Below, one piece after another: positions 53,696-62,417 of a stretch of DNA of 64,000 nucleotides. A model generated the notes under the pieces. The model searched no databases. It saw only the letters and a program-made list of their open reading frames with translations, and was not told where the DNA came from. A program made the position numbers and the translations under genes. This DNA is from Marinitoga sp. 1197. Lineage in GTDB: Bacteria; Thermotogota; Thermotogae; Petrotogales; Petrotogaceae. Every line of letters starts with the position of its first letter. The first letter of the stretch is position 1. Where the stretch lies: NCBI RefSeq assembly GCF_001021165.1, contig NZ_AZAY01000011.1:36505-100504 (forward strand), written 5' to 3'.

Positions 53696-55578
53696 CTACG
53701 TTCAAAAAATTCATCCAATTTCTTAAAAGAAAGTTCCATTGAAATTGGTCTTCCATGAGGACAAGTTAAAATATTATATTCTATAATTTTTGAAACTAAT
53801 TTTTCAAGCCCTACAGGGTCATCACCGGTTTTTACCGCTGCTCTGCATGCCATTGTGGCTATTGCATGGTCAAATACCTTGTCTAAAGATTCTATACCTT
53901 CAAGTCGTAACTCATCAAGTATTTCAATTATCGTTGCTTGAGGATCATTTATTCTTAAATTGGATGGAAATCCCATAATAAAGTATTCATCGCCATTTTT
54001 TGTTATTTCAAATCCCAATTTTCTTAATTTTTCAATATGTTCTTCCAAAATATCTTTTCTAACTGCATCAAGATTTAGTTCGATTGGTAACATTATCATC
54101 TGTGTTGTTATATTTCCATTTTCAAAAAATTCCTTTTTTAAATCTTCATATAACACCCTTTCATGCGCAGCATGAAAATCTACAAAATGTATTGAATCCT
54201 TTAACTCCAGGATTATATATCTACTGGCAACAACGCCTATTATTTTATAGTAGTCTATGTTCGGTGTTTTTTCTTTTTTTGATTCAATCGGTTTTATATT
54301 ATTTATGATATTACTATTAATAAGATTTTTTAGTGTATTTTTTTCTTTGAAATTATTAACCTTTTTTTCATTTTGAATATGCAATTTTATTCTATTATCT
54401 TTTTTCTTTTTAATTAAAAATGTATTATATTTTTCTTCTTTTTCTGATATTGTTGGAATTTGATTATCTGAATTTTCTTTAATAAAAGAATTATTGTTAT
54501 TTATTTTTCTATCCAAATCTCGTTCTAAACTTATATAATCGGTAGTATTTTGCTTAATTTTACTTTTTTCAATATCAATAGACATTTTAAATCTTGTTTC
54601 TTTAATAAGTGTCTCACGTATAATTTTTTTAAATCTATTATAAATAATTCTTGACTCAGAAATTTTTACCTCAAGTTTTTGAGGATGAACGTTAACATCC
54701 ACCTCTTTTGGATCAATTTCAAAAAATATAATTCCATATGGATGACGTCTTGATTCAAGCATTTCACCATAACCAGATTCAAAAACCGCAAATAAATCAC
54801 CCGATCTTATATATCTGTTATTTATAAAAAATATCTGTGCAGTTCTATTATTTCTTGTTACTCTTGGATGTGATATATAACCTTTAATTTTAAACCATTT
54901 TTCTTCAATATTTATTTCAAAGAAATCTTCTTTGCTTGTTTCTGGAAATATGGTATTTATTTTCTCAATTAAAGAGATATCTTTTGATACAGAATATACT
55001 ACTCTATTATCTTTTATATAATCAACACTAACTTTAGATGCCAGTATGAATTTTTCAATAATTTCAGTAACCATCCTACTTTCAACGGCAGAAGATTTTA
55101 AAAATTTTCTTCTTGCGGGTAAATTGAAAAATAAATCTCTCACTTCTATTGTTGTACCATCAGAAGCTGCTATTTTTTTAGAGTTGATAGGTTCACCACT
55201 CACAAATTCAACACTTGTAGCTATATCATCATTTTTTCTTTTAGAGGTTATTTTCATTCTTGACACCCTTGATATTGCTGCAAGGGCTTCGCCTCTAAAT
55301 CCGTATGTATGAATGTTATATAAATCTTCAACATCAGTTATTTTACTTGTTGTATGTGGTTGAACAGCCAGTAACATTTCCTCTTCAGACATGCCTATAC
55401 CATTGTCTGTAATTCTAATATATGTTTTTCCACCATCTTTTATTTCAACAGTAATTTTATCAGCATGGGCATCAATGGCGTTTTCAAATAGTTCTTTTAC
55501 AACAGCAAAAGTTCCGGTAACTACTTCACCAGCAGCGATTTTCATTATTACCGATTCTGATAATTTAACAATAGCCAT
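53692..55578 (-). CDS. mutL: DNA mismatch repair protein MutL
   Basis: The 628-residue protein has the GHKL ATPase motifs (ELFENAIDAHADKI, ITDNGIGM, HTYGFRGEAL) in the first 330 residues, an unstructured Lys/Asn linker, and a C-terminal dimerisation domain with VDFHAAHERVLYE, ACRAAVKTG and CPHGRPISMEL. These C-terminal motifs are those of MutL proteins with endonuclease activity, as used in bacteria without MutH. MutS is not in the window. The start at ATG 55578 (MAIVKLSES) matches family N-termini; more upstream starts overlap rlmB. The asparagine synthetase promoter lies in its last codons. Confidence 0.96.
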   Translation of the reverse strand: MAIVKLSESVIMKIAAGEVVTGTFAVVKELFENAIDAHADKITVEIKDGGKTYIRITDNGIGMSEEEMLLAVQPHTTSKITDVEDLYNIHTYGFRGEALAAISRVSRMKITSKRKNDDIATSVEFVSGEPINSKKIAASDGTTIEVRDLFFNLPARRKFLKSSAVESRMVTEIIEKFILASKVSVDYIKDNRVVYSVSKDISLIEKINTIFPETSKEDFFEINIEEKWFKIKGYISHPRVTRNNRTAQIFFINNRYIRSGDLFAVFESGYGEMLESRRHPYGIIFFEIDPKEVDVNVHPQKLEVKISESRIIYNRFKKIIRETLIKETRFKMSIDIEKSKIKQNTTDYISLERDLDRKINNNNSFIKENSDNQIPTISEKEEKYNTFLIKKKKDNRIKLHIQNEKKVNNFKEKNTLKNLINSNIINNIKPIESKKEKTPNIDYYKIIGVVASRYIILELKDSIHFVDFHAAHERVLYEDLKKEFFENGNITTQMIMLPIELNLDAVRKDILEEHIEKLRKLGFEITKNGDEYFIMGFPSNLRINDPQATIIEILDELRLEGIESLDKVFDHAIATMACRAAVKTGDDPVGLEKLVSKIIEYNILTCPHGRPISMELSFKKLDEFFERS

Positions 55579-55582
55579 TAAA

Positions 55583-56305
55583 TCATCTACCACCTTTTTG
55601 TTTGAAAATTTCAAATAATAATATTCCAGCACTTACGGCAACATTTAAAGATTCGACATTATTTGCCATTGGAATAGAAATTAAAGCGTCACATTTTGAT
55701 TTAATCTTTTCTCTAATACCACTTCCTTCATTTCCCATTACAATAGCAACATTTCCAGTTAAATTTGTTTCATAGTATATATTATGACTCATGTCAGCAC
55801 CATATACCCAAAACCCATGTTTTTTAATAGTCTCAATAAATCTTGAAATATTAGTTACTTTTAAAATAGGAATTCTAAAAGCCAACCCTACTGAAACTTT
55901 AATAACAGTTGAGGTTACTTCAACGGAGTTATCCTTAGGAATAACTATTAAATCAGCATCAGCAGCGAGAGAAGATCTAATAATGGCGCCGAAATTATGA
56001 GGATCCTGAATTTGATCCAAGATTACAATTGTAGCATTTTCTCTTAAATTATTCAGAATAGTTTCATCAACATATTTAAATTCTTTTCCAATATCTATTA
56101 CAACACCTTGATGTTTTGAAACATTAACCATTTTTTGTAGAACATTATCAGGTGCAAAAGAGAATGAATATTTATGTTTTTTGGTCAACTCAATTAATTC
56201 TTTAAATGTTTTATCTGTTTTTTTACTATTGGTAAAATAAATATTTTTTACAGGATAATGTGCATTTATAATTTCTTTTAATACATTTCTGCCATATACA
56301 TACAT
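55583..56305 (-). CDS. rlmB: RlmB/TrmH-family 23S rRNA 2'-O-ribose methyltransferase
   Basis: The 240-residue protein has a small N-terminal substrate-binding domain (YGRNVLKEIINAHYPVKNIYF) and the SpoU trefoil-knot domain with DQIQDPHNFGAIIRSSLAADAD, IVMGNEGSGI and ISIPMANNVESLNVAVSAGILLFE. It most likely methylates 23S rRNA (G2251 in E. coli numbering). It overlaps the mrnC stop by one base (TAATG) and precedes mutL; this mrnC-rlmB pairing is common in bacteria. Confidence 0.93.
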   Translation of the reverse strand: MYVYGRNVLKEIINAHYPVKNIYFTNSKKTDKTFKELIELTKKHKYSFSFAPDNVLQKMVNVSKHQGVVIDIGKEFKYVDETILNNLRENATIVILDQIQDPHNFGAIIRSSLAADADLIVIPKDNSVEVTSTVIKVSVGLAFRIPILKVTNISRFIETIKKHGFWVYGADMSHNIYYETNLTGNVAIVMGNEGSGIREKIKSKCDALISIPMANNVESLNVAVSAGILLFEIFKQKGGR

Positions 56306-56727
56306 TATTTTCTCTCCCCTAATTCATTTTTAGCACTTTCTAAAATTTCATTTAATCTTGTATAATCTTTTTTTAAAAACAGATATCCAACAACAGTTTC
56401 AAATGCAGTTGCTTTTCTATATTCTAAATCATTTCCACGCTTTTTAGCGCCTTTTGAATTAAGTCCTCTTTTATATATATTTTTTTCTTCTTCGTTGAAA
56501 GAATTTAAAATATTATCAACTATTTTAGCTTGTGCTTTTGCACTAACATAATTTTTACTTTCATTATGTAACTTACCTGCTTTTTTTCTACCAGTATCTA
56601 TAATATAATTTATAAAATATAAATTAATTACAGCATCGCCAATATATGCAAAGGTATCTATAGGCACCTCTCTTAAATCTTTAATCTTACTTTCGAATAA
56701 CTTACCTAAATTATTAAATTCACTCAT
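56305..56727 (-). CDS. mrnC: Mini-ribonuclease III
   Basis: The 140-residue protein is an RNase III catalytic domain without the dsRNA-binding domain: DTFAYIGDAVINLYF corresponds to the RNase III signature, followed by NESKNYVSAKAQAKIV, RGLNSKGAKKRGNDLEYRKATAFETVVGYLFLK. Mini-III trims 23S rRNA ends. It is 16 bp behind the response-regulator gene and overlaps rlmB. Confidence 0.93.
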   Translation of the reverse strand: MSEFNNLGKLFESKIKDLREVPIDTFAYIGDAVINLYFINYIIDTGRKKAGKLHNESKNYVSAKAQAKIVDNILNSFNEEEKNIYKRGLNSKGAKKRGNDLEYRKATAFETVVGYLFLKKDYTRLNEILESAKNELGERK

Positions 56728-56743
56728 TTTGTGCTCCCTTCAA

Positions 56744-57391
56744 CTATTTTTCAATTTCTACAATTCCACCATGATTTCTAATTTTTATTATAATATCATT
56801 TAATGATTTCTCTATTTTTCCTACACTTTCATTTTCATCAAAATAGCTAAATACAATTTTTAAAGGTTTAATTATTAATAATCCATCTACAACTTTATTA
56901 ATTTTTTCTATGGTTTTGCCATTTAATGGTTTTTTTATATAAATTGTTAGAGTACTATTAAAATTTTTTACATCTAAAATATTTTCCTCTTCTCTTTTAT
57001 ATAATCTCCTAATTTTAGAAATTTTACTTTGAGATATTTGAATTTTCTCGAATGCTTTCTTTAATTTTTCTTTATCTACTGGTTTAATTATAAAATAGTC
57101 AGCCCCATAGTTTAATGCTTTGAATATTTCTGGTTTTTTATTAGAAACGCTTATAACAATTATTTTTAAATTAGGGAATTGTTCTTTTAAAAGTTTTATA
57201 GCGTTTATTCCATCGGTATTTTTTAAGTATAAATCCAGGGTTATAATATCTGGTTTTAATTTTCGGCATTTGTTAACAATACCGAATATATCCTCAAATT
57301 CTCCAACAATTTCATGTCCTAATTCTTTTAAATACTTTTTTAAAACATTTCTAATATTTATATTATCTTCAATAATCAATATTTTTGACAT
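56744..57391 (-). CDS. Response regulator with unassigned C-terminal domain
   Basis: The 215-residue protein has a receiver domain (KILIIEDNINIRNVL, phospho-acceptor Asp in ITLDLYLKNTDGI at about residue 54, and IIKPVDKEKL). The C-terminal ~85 residues (LTIYIKKPLNGKTIEKINKV..VVFSYFDEN..) are not a helix-turn-helix and no family is recognised. Its start overlaps the CheA-like kinase by 16 bp, so the kinase is the likely phospho-donor. It sits just upstream of mrnC on the same strand. Confidence 0.85.
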   Translation of the reverse strand: MSKILIIEDNINIRNVLKKYLKELGHEIVGEFEDIFGIVNKCRKLKPDIITLDLYLKNTDGINAIKLLKEQFPNLKIIVISVSNKKPEIFKALNYGADYFIIKPVDKEKLKKAFEKIQISQSKISKIRRLYKREEENILDVKNFNSTLTIYIKKPLNGKTIEKINKVVDGLLIIKPLKIVFSYFDENESVGKIEKSLNDIIIKIRNHGGIVEIEK

Positions 57392-58923
57392 AGATACCTC
57401 CTGGGAATTGTGATGCTAAAAGTTGTGCCTTTATTTAGTTCAGAATAAACGGAAATTTTACCATTTAAATTTTTAACTTCATTCTTTACGGAATATAATC
57501 CAATTCCTTTACCAGCGTATATATTTGATTCATATTTTGATGTATAGCCATATTCGAATATTTTATCTATATTTTCAATTCCTTTTCCATCATCTGATAT
57601 TATAATATGAATAATATTTTCTTTTTCATATATTTTACATTTAATATTACCACCTGGTGTTTTATTTAAAATAAGTCTTTCTTCTGGCCTTTCTATGCCA
57701 TGTATGACAATATTTCTAAATATATGGATTAATGACTTTATAAAATCATAATAATCATCAATATCTATAAACAAGTTAGAATCAATTTCAAACGAATCAA
57801 TCTTTTTCCCAAATTTCTCTGCTAATTCAAAGGTATACTTTTTGTATACATCTAACACATCTTTTATATTTTTGAAATAAAGTTTTTTTATTTCTGCCAA
57901 TATTAGTTGAGAATATTCTTCTGGTAAAATATTTTCAATATATTTTTCCAAATTCATTATTTTATTTTTATCTATCCAGATCATTTCGTTTTTTAAAAAA
58001 TCTTTTCCTAAAACACTATTGATAAAATTCAATTCTTCATTTAGAAAAGTTTTTAGCTTTCTGTCTTTTATAAAGGTTATTACTTTATTTTTATCTTCTA
58101 TGTTTGATTTTTTTAATAAGTCTAATTCGTTTTCAAGTTTATCTAATTTTTTTCCGGTTTTTATAAAATGCCATTGCAGAAACAATCCTTTATAGGTATG
58201 TATATTTTTATAAAAATTCATAATAAAATCTTGAATTGAATATAGAAATATATCATTATATACCTGTTTTGTAACATATCTAATATAATCCTCTATATTC
58301 TTTTTTATAATATCTCTATTCATTACAACATTTAATAACATTTTCGTATTATTTTTTTCATTTTCTATTTTTTCTTCTAATTCTTTTTTTTCTGTAATAT
58401 CCTGTATTATACACATCACTCTTTTTACAGAGTCTAAATAAATAATCTTATATTTTACTTTTAATATTTTATTATTTATCTTAACTTCACTTGGCAATAA
58501 TTCTAAATATACATCATCCTTTTCATCATTTTCAAAAATATGAGATAATATTTTCTTTTCAATTTCATAATCTGTATTATATAATAATTCTAAAATATTT
58601 CTTTTTGAAATATCTTCTGTTTCAAAAATATTTAAACATTCCTTGCTATATTCATTATGAATCAAAAAATCTTTTCCAAACATTAAAAATCCTTCATCAG
58701 AGTTGTCTAATAATAATCTTAATCTTTTTTTCATTTCTATTAAAATCATATGATTAATATCGCTTATCTTAGAAATTTTTTTTGTTTGACTCAATAAGTG
58801 CTCATAATCTTTGATCAAACATTCATATTTATCAATTAAATTTTCCACAGAAAAACTATTATTTTTTAAAAAATTTTTATGATTTTCCAATTTCTTATAT
58901 TCATTTGAAAAAATATTGTCCAT
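57376..58923 (-). CDS. Soluble CheA-like histidine kinase (PAS, Hpt-like segment, HATPase)
   Basis: The 515-residue protein has no membrane segment. A coiled N-terminus is followed by a PAS domain (GFLMFGKDFLIHNEYSKECL at about 90). In the middle lies FYKNIHTYKGLFLQWHFIKTG..LDKLENEL, which has the form of an Hpt/H-box helix (HTxKG) with a candidate phospho-His, rather than a DHp H-box. The C-terminal HATPase has IFRNIVIHGIERPEERL (CheA-type N-box), ISDDGKGI and GKGIGLYSVKNEVKNLNGKI. It belongs next to the response regulator and downstream of the Sia-type genes. Confidence 0.82.
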   Translation of the reverse strand: MDNIFSNEYKKLENHKNFLKNNSFSVENLIDKYECLIKDYEHLLSQTKKISKISDINHMILIEMKKRLRLLLDNSDEGFLMFGKDFLIHNEYSKECLNIFETEDISKRNILELLYNTDYEIEKKILSHIFENDEKDDVYLELLPSEVKINNKILKVKYKIIYLDSVKRVMCIIQDITEKKELEEKIENEKNNTKMLLNVVMNRDIIKKNIEDYIRYVTKQVYNDIFLYSIQDFIMNFYKNIHTYKGLFLQWHFIKTGKKLDKLENELDLLKKSNIEDKNKVITFIKDRKLKTFLNEELNFINSVLGKDFLKNEMIWIDKNKIMNLEKYIENILPEEYSQLILAEIKKLYFKNIKDVLDVYKKYTFELAEKFGKKIDSFEIDSNLFIDIDDYYDFIKSLIHIFRNIVIHGIERPEERLILNKTPGGNIKCKIYEKENIIHIIISDDGKGIENIDKIFEYGYTSKYESNIYAGKGIGLYSVKNEVKNLNGKISVYSELNKGTTFSITIPRRYLCQKY

Positions 58924-58951
58924 TAAAACACCTCTTTGGAGAATAATCTCA

Positions 58952-59332
58952 CTATTTTTTTATTAGTGTAAATGGTATGGTTAAATCTTCCATGAAATTT
59001 TCCGCTATTTCATAAGAAAATTCATTATCTTCATCATAATACCAATTAATTTTCACATTTTTATTCTTGTTATAAGCTTCTTCTAAAATATCTAATATAA
59101 ACATAATTGATTTTGTGCTACTGGTATTTAAATAACTAATATCAAAATTAAAAATAACTTCTGTTTCAGCATCTAAATTATTTATATAATTTTCTAACCA
59201 TTCAAATATAGGATTATAAAAATCAAAGGAATTTTCTGGATATGATTCACCTTTAATAGATAAGACGTTTTTTTCAGGATCAAATATTATTTCTGGTGTG
59301 GATTTAGTTGGTTTAATAATTAATTTTTCCAT
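58952..59332 (-). CDS. SiaC family regulatory phosphoprotein (DUF1987)
   Basis: The 126-residue protein reads KPTKSTPEIIFDPEKNVLSIKGESYPENSFDFYNPIFEWL, then FDISYLNTSSTKSI, the characteristic sequence of SiaC/DUF1987 with a Thr/Ser cluster (70-73) at the position known to be phosphorylated in Pseudomonas SiaC. In that system unphosphorylated SiaC activates the cyclase SiaD; SiaB phosphorylates it and SiaA reverses this. It is preceded by SiaB, 15 bp upstream. Confidence 0.9.
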   Translation of the reverse strand: MEKLIIKPTKSTPEIIFDPEKNVLSIKGESYPENSFDFYNPIFEWLENYINNLDAETEVIFNFDISYLNTSSTKSIMFILDILEEAYNKNKNVKINWYYDEDNEFSYEIAENFMEDLTIPFTLIKK

Positions 59333-59347
59333 TTTAATACCTCCTAT

Positions 59348-59893
59348 TTAGACCGTTATTATTAGAATAAAATAATAATAATTATTATCGAGTTTAATAA
59401 AATCATATTCAAATTTATTTGAAGCCCTTTTAGCCATTTCAAGAAATCCCAAGCCAGCACCGCCGGTTTCGCTTTTAAATTTTTCTCTTAATCGTTTTTT
59501 ATATAATAATTTAATTTCATCTTTACTTAAAGAATTTATCTCATCTATACGCTCTTTAAGATTTTGTATATCCTCTTTTTTTACAATATTTCCAGAACTG
59601 ATAAAATAGTTTTGTTCATTTTTTCCAATTAATATTATCGATTCTAAAAATACATGATTGATTTCTTTTTTAGATAAAATTCGTTCATAGTTTTTAATAT
59701 TTTGACTTTGTTCAATAAATACAGAAAAAATATTGTTAGAAGATGTGTTATGATTTTTATCTTTTTTTATATATTCTCTCAATGCTCTTCCAATTTCTTC
59801 TATTATACCTTGAGAAAATGGTCCTATAAAACTCATAATAATGTTATTTTTTCGAATTTTATCTTTAATCTCAAGAATGTTTTTCGGATTCAA
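59348..59893 (-). CDS. SiaB family protein kinase (DUF6272)
   Basis: The 181-residue protein has IIMSFIGPFSQGIIEEIGRALREYI at the start and SETGGAGLGFLEMAKRAS near the end, the G-box of the GHKL-type ATPase fold used by SiaB. It is expected to phosphorylate SiaC (58952). It starts at a TTG (59893) behind GGGGGGAG and overlaps the cyclase gene by 23 bp, so start choice is less secure. Confidence 0.85.
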   Translation of the reverse strand: MNPKNILEIKDKIRKNNIIMSFIGPFSQGIIEEIGRALREYIKKDKNHNTSSNNIFSVFIEQSQNIKNYERILSKKEINHVFLESIILIGKNEQNYFISSGNIVKKEDIQNLKERIDEINSLSKDEIKLLYKKRLREKFKSETGGAGLGFLEMAKRASNKFEYDFIKLDNNYYYFILIITV

Positions 59894-60599
59894 AAAACTC
59901 CCCCCTTTGATAGAAAAATATTTTATTTCTTCCAGAATTTTTTGAATTATATAATGCAGTATCAGCTATATTTATTATTTCGTCGATGTTCTCACCGCTA
60001 TAAACAGTTAATCCAATACTTGCGGTTATATTTTTTAAATTTTCATCTAATAAAATTATTTTTTTTAGTTTATGAGCTACTTTTATAGCAGATTTTAAGT
60101 TGGTATTAGGTAAGATTATTAAAAATTCGTCTCCTCCCCATCTGAAAACAAAGTCGATTTTTCTCAAATTTTTTCTTAATATATTTGAAAATTCCATTAA
60201 AATTTTATCACCTATATTATGGCCAAAAGTATCATTAATTTCTTTAAAGTTATCTAAATCCATCATAATTAAAGAAAATTTTCTTCCTTCTCTTTTATAT
60301 AAATCAATTTGATAGTTAATAATTTCATCAAATTTTAATCTGTTATACAATCCAGTTAATTTATCCTTCTCAGATAAATTTTTTAAATAAATATTTTTTC
60401 TTTCCAACTTTTTCTTTAACTCAAAAAGATAGTTATCTTGAATATCTGCAATACTAATTAATTTATAATATTCATCAAGAATCTTTTTATATTCTTCTAA
60501 CAAAAATTTATAAGCCTTTTTTAAAGAATCATAAGAAGGTGTCTCCTCTAAAATTTTTTCAGCCTTTCTTATAATTTCAAATTCTTTTTTAAAATAAAT
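59871..60599 (-). CDS. SiaD-like diguanylate cyclase (GGDEF), probable ATT start
   Basis: The GGDEF domain is complete: LTGLYNRLKFDEIINY, MDLDNFKEINDTFGHNIGDKIL, RWGGDEFLIILPN, and the inhibitory RxxD site RKID five residues before GGDEF, so product inhibition is likely. The only usual start in frame, TTG 60503, has no good SD and would cut off a helical segment (KKEFEIIRKAEKILEETPSY) that continues in frame to 60599. There AGGTGG (60612-60607) lies 7 bases before an ATT. An ATT start, as known for infC, is therefore proposed (243 residues); this is inference. It lies between the SiaA-like and SiaB-like genes. Confidence 0.75.
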   Translation of the reverse strand: MYFKKEFEIIRKAEKILEETPSYDSLKKAYKFLLEEYKKILDEYYKLISIADIQDNYLFELKKKLERKNIYLKNLSEKDKLTGLYNRLKFDEIINYQIDLYKREGRKFSLIMMDLDNFKEINDTFGHNIGDKILMEFSNILRKNLRKIDFVFRWGGDEFLIILPNTNLKSAIKVAHKLKKIILLDENLKNITASIGLTVYSGENIDEIINIADTALYNSKNSGRNKIFFYQRGEFFESEKHS

Positions 60600-60610
60600 A
60601 ATCTCACCAC

Positions 60611-62305
60611 CTATAATTTGAAACCTATAACAGTAATATCATCTCTTTGGTCTTCATTTTTCATATAATTTTTCAGAAATTTATTAATTTCTTCTTTCTG
60701 TTTATCCATCGGCTCTTTATAAATGCTATTTAATAAATTAATAAAAGTTTTCCTGCCTAACCTTTTTCCCTCAGGATTATTTTGATCTTCATATCCATCA
60801 GAAGTTATATAAAAATTCGTGTTACTTTCAATTTCAATAATATGTTCACTAAAGATGTAATCGATTTTAGATCTTTTATATCCAATACCCTTATTATCTC
60901 CTTTTATTCTTATGATTTTATTATCTTCTGTATAATACAAAGATATACCAGCTCCACTATATATTAATTTATTATTCGAAATATAACAAAGGCCTATTTC
61001 CAATCCATCATCATATCTATAATCATCATTATAAGAGTTAATAGTATTTTTAAATAAAATATTTAATTTTTGAAGTATATCTGAAGGACTAACTAAATTT
61101 GTATCGTCTATAATTCTGTTTAATATAGAATTTGCAGTCATTGTCATCAAAGCTCCAGGCACCCCATGGCCGGTACAATCAACTACTGCAATATAGAATG
61201 AACCATCACTTCTTTCTTTATACCAATAAAAATCACCACCCACAATATTTGAAGGTTTCCATAGTACAAAAAAATCTTTAAATTTGTTTTTTAGAATTTT
61301 TTCAGATGGCAATATGGAATTTTGTATATTTTTAGCGTATAAGATACTGTCCATAATTCTTTTGTTTTTTTGTTCTAATTCTTTTGTTCTTTCTTTAACC
61401 AACTTTTTTAACCTGAAATTAGATATTAATATACTTTGTAATATAACAAAAGATAGAAGTAATGAAATTGATATAATTGAATAAGAAATTACACCTTTAT
61501 ATATAGGTGACATAACTTCAGCTTTCTCTACCATAGTAACAATATACCATCCAGAGGAATTTAATTTAGTATAAGCTATGTAATAGCTCTTATTATTAAT
61601 ATTATCTTTTATAATCCCCTTTGATCCAACGAAATGAATATATTCAAATTTTTTGTTTATATTTTCTATATTTTTATGGAGAATTATAGTTCCTTTTCTA
61701 TTAATAACAAATGTTTGTCCTGTTTTATAGCTTAATTCGGAATTTATTAAATTTACAAAATCGCTAATAGAGCAATCTATTGATAAGACACCAACTACTT
61801 CGTTTTTCTCATTAACTAAAGCTTTTCCTGTAGAGATTAACCATTTTTTTGTTTTATATTCTTTATAAGGAGTTCCAATATATACGCTCTTAGGGTTTTT
61901 AATACCTTCAATATACCATGGTCTAATTGTTGGATCATATTCTTTAGGTACCTCCCAATCATTAATAACCATTTTTTTGTTTTTATAACCAGTATAAATG
62001 TAAGCGATATTTTTATTTGAATTCTTGTAATTTTTCAATATTTCTAAAACTTTTTCTTCACTTTTTTTAGAAAATCCGGCATTGATAAAATCTTTATCTT
62101 TTGCAAATGTTTCTGCAAAATGAATTAATTCTGTAAAATAATCATCAATGAATGTAGCAACAACAGAATTCTCACTTCTAATATAGTCTTGCGCTTTGCT
62201 TAAATTTATATTATAATAGTTAATAGAAAAAAACAATCCAATCCCTATAATCAATAACATAGATATAAATAATAATGGGAAAACGATTTTATATCTGTTT
62301 ATCAT
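60611..62305 (-). CDS. SiaA-like sensor phosphatase (dCache, PP2C/SpoIIE)
   Basis: The 564-residue protein has membrane helices at about 5-27 and 275-295, a dCache-type sensor between them (STGKALVNEKNEVVGVLSIDCSISDFV), a coiled coil, and a C-terminal PP2C/SpoIIE phosphatase with VGGDFYWYKE, AVVDCTGHGVPGALMTM and QRDDITVIGFK carrying the metal-binding Asp residues. It should dephosphorylate SiaC on sensing an extracellular signal. ATG 62305 is preferred, behind GGGGGTT; an ATG at 62320 is immediately upstream of it. It heads the minus-strand group. Confidence 0.9.
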   Translation of the reverse strand: MINRYKIVFPLLFISMLLIIGIGLFFSINYYNINLSKAQDYIRSENSVVATFIDDYFTELIHFAETFAKDKDFINAGFSKKSEEKVLEILKNYKNSNKNIAYIYTGYKNKKMVINDWEVPKEYDPTIRPWYIEGIKNPKSVYIGTPYKEYKTKKWLISTGKALVNEKNEVVGVLSIDCSISDFVNLINSELSYKTGQTFVINRKGTIILHKNIENINKKFEYIHFVGSKGIIKDNINNKSYYIAYTKLNSSGWYIVTMVEKAEVMSPIYKGVISYSIISISLLLSFVILQSILISNFRLKKLVKERTKELEQKNKRIMDSILYAKNIQNSILPSEKILKNKFKDFFVLWKPSNIVGGDFYWYKERSDGSFYIAVVDCTGHGVPGALMTMTANSILNRIIDDTNLVSPSDILQKLNILFKNTINSYNDDYRYDDGLEIGLCYISNNKLIYSGAGISLYYTEDNKIIRIKGDNKGIGYKRSKIDYIFSEHIIEIESNTNFYITSDGYEDQNNPEGKRLGRKTFINLLNSIYKEPMDKQKEEINKFLKNYMKNEDQRDDITVIGFKL

Positions 62306-62417
62306 AATATTAACCCCCATATCTCATATATTTATTTTAATATTATATATTTATTATATCAGAAAAAAGTATAAATACTTAAATATTTTTTTAATTACTA
62401 TAAACGGAGGAGAAATT

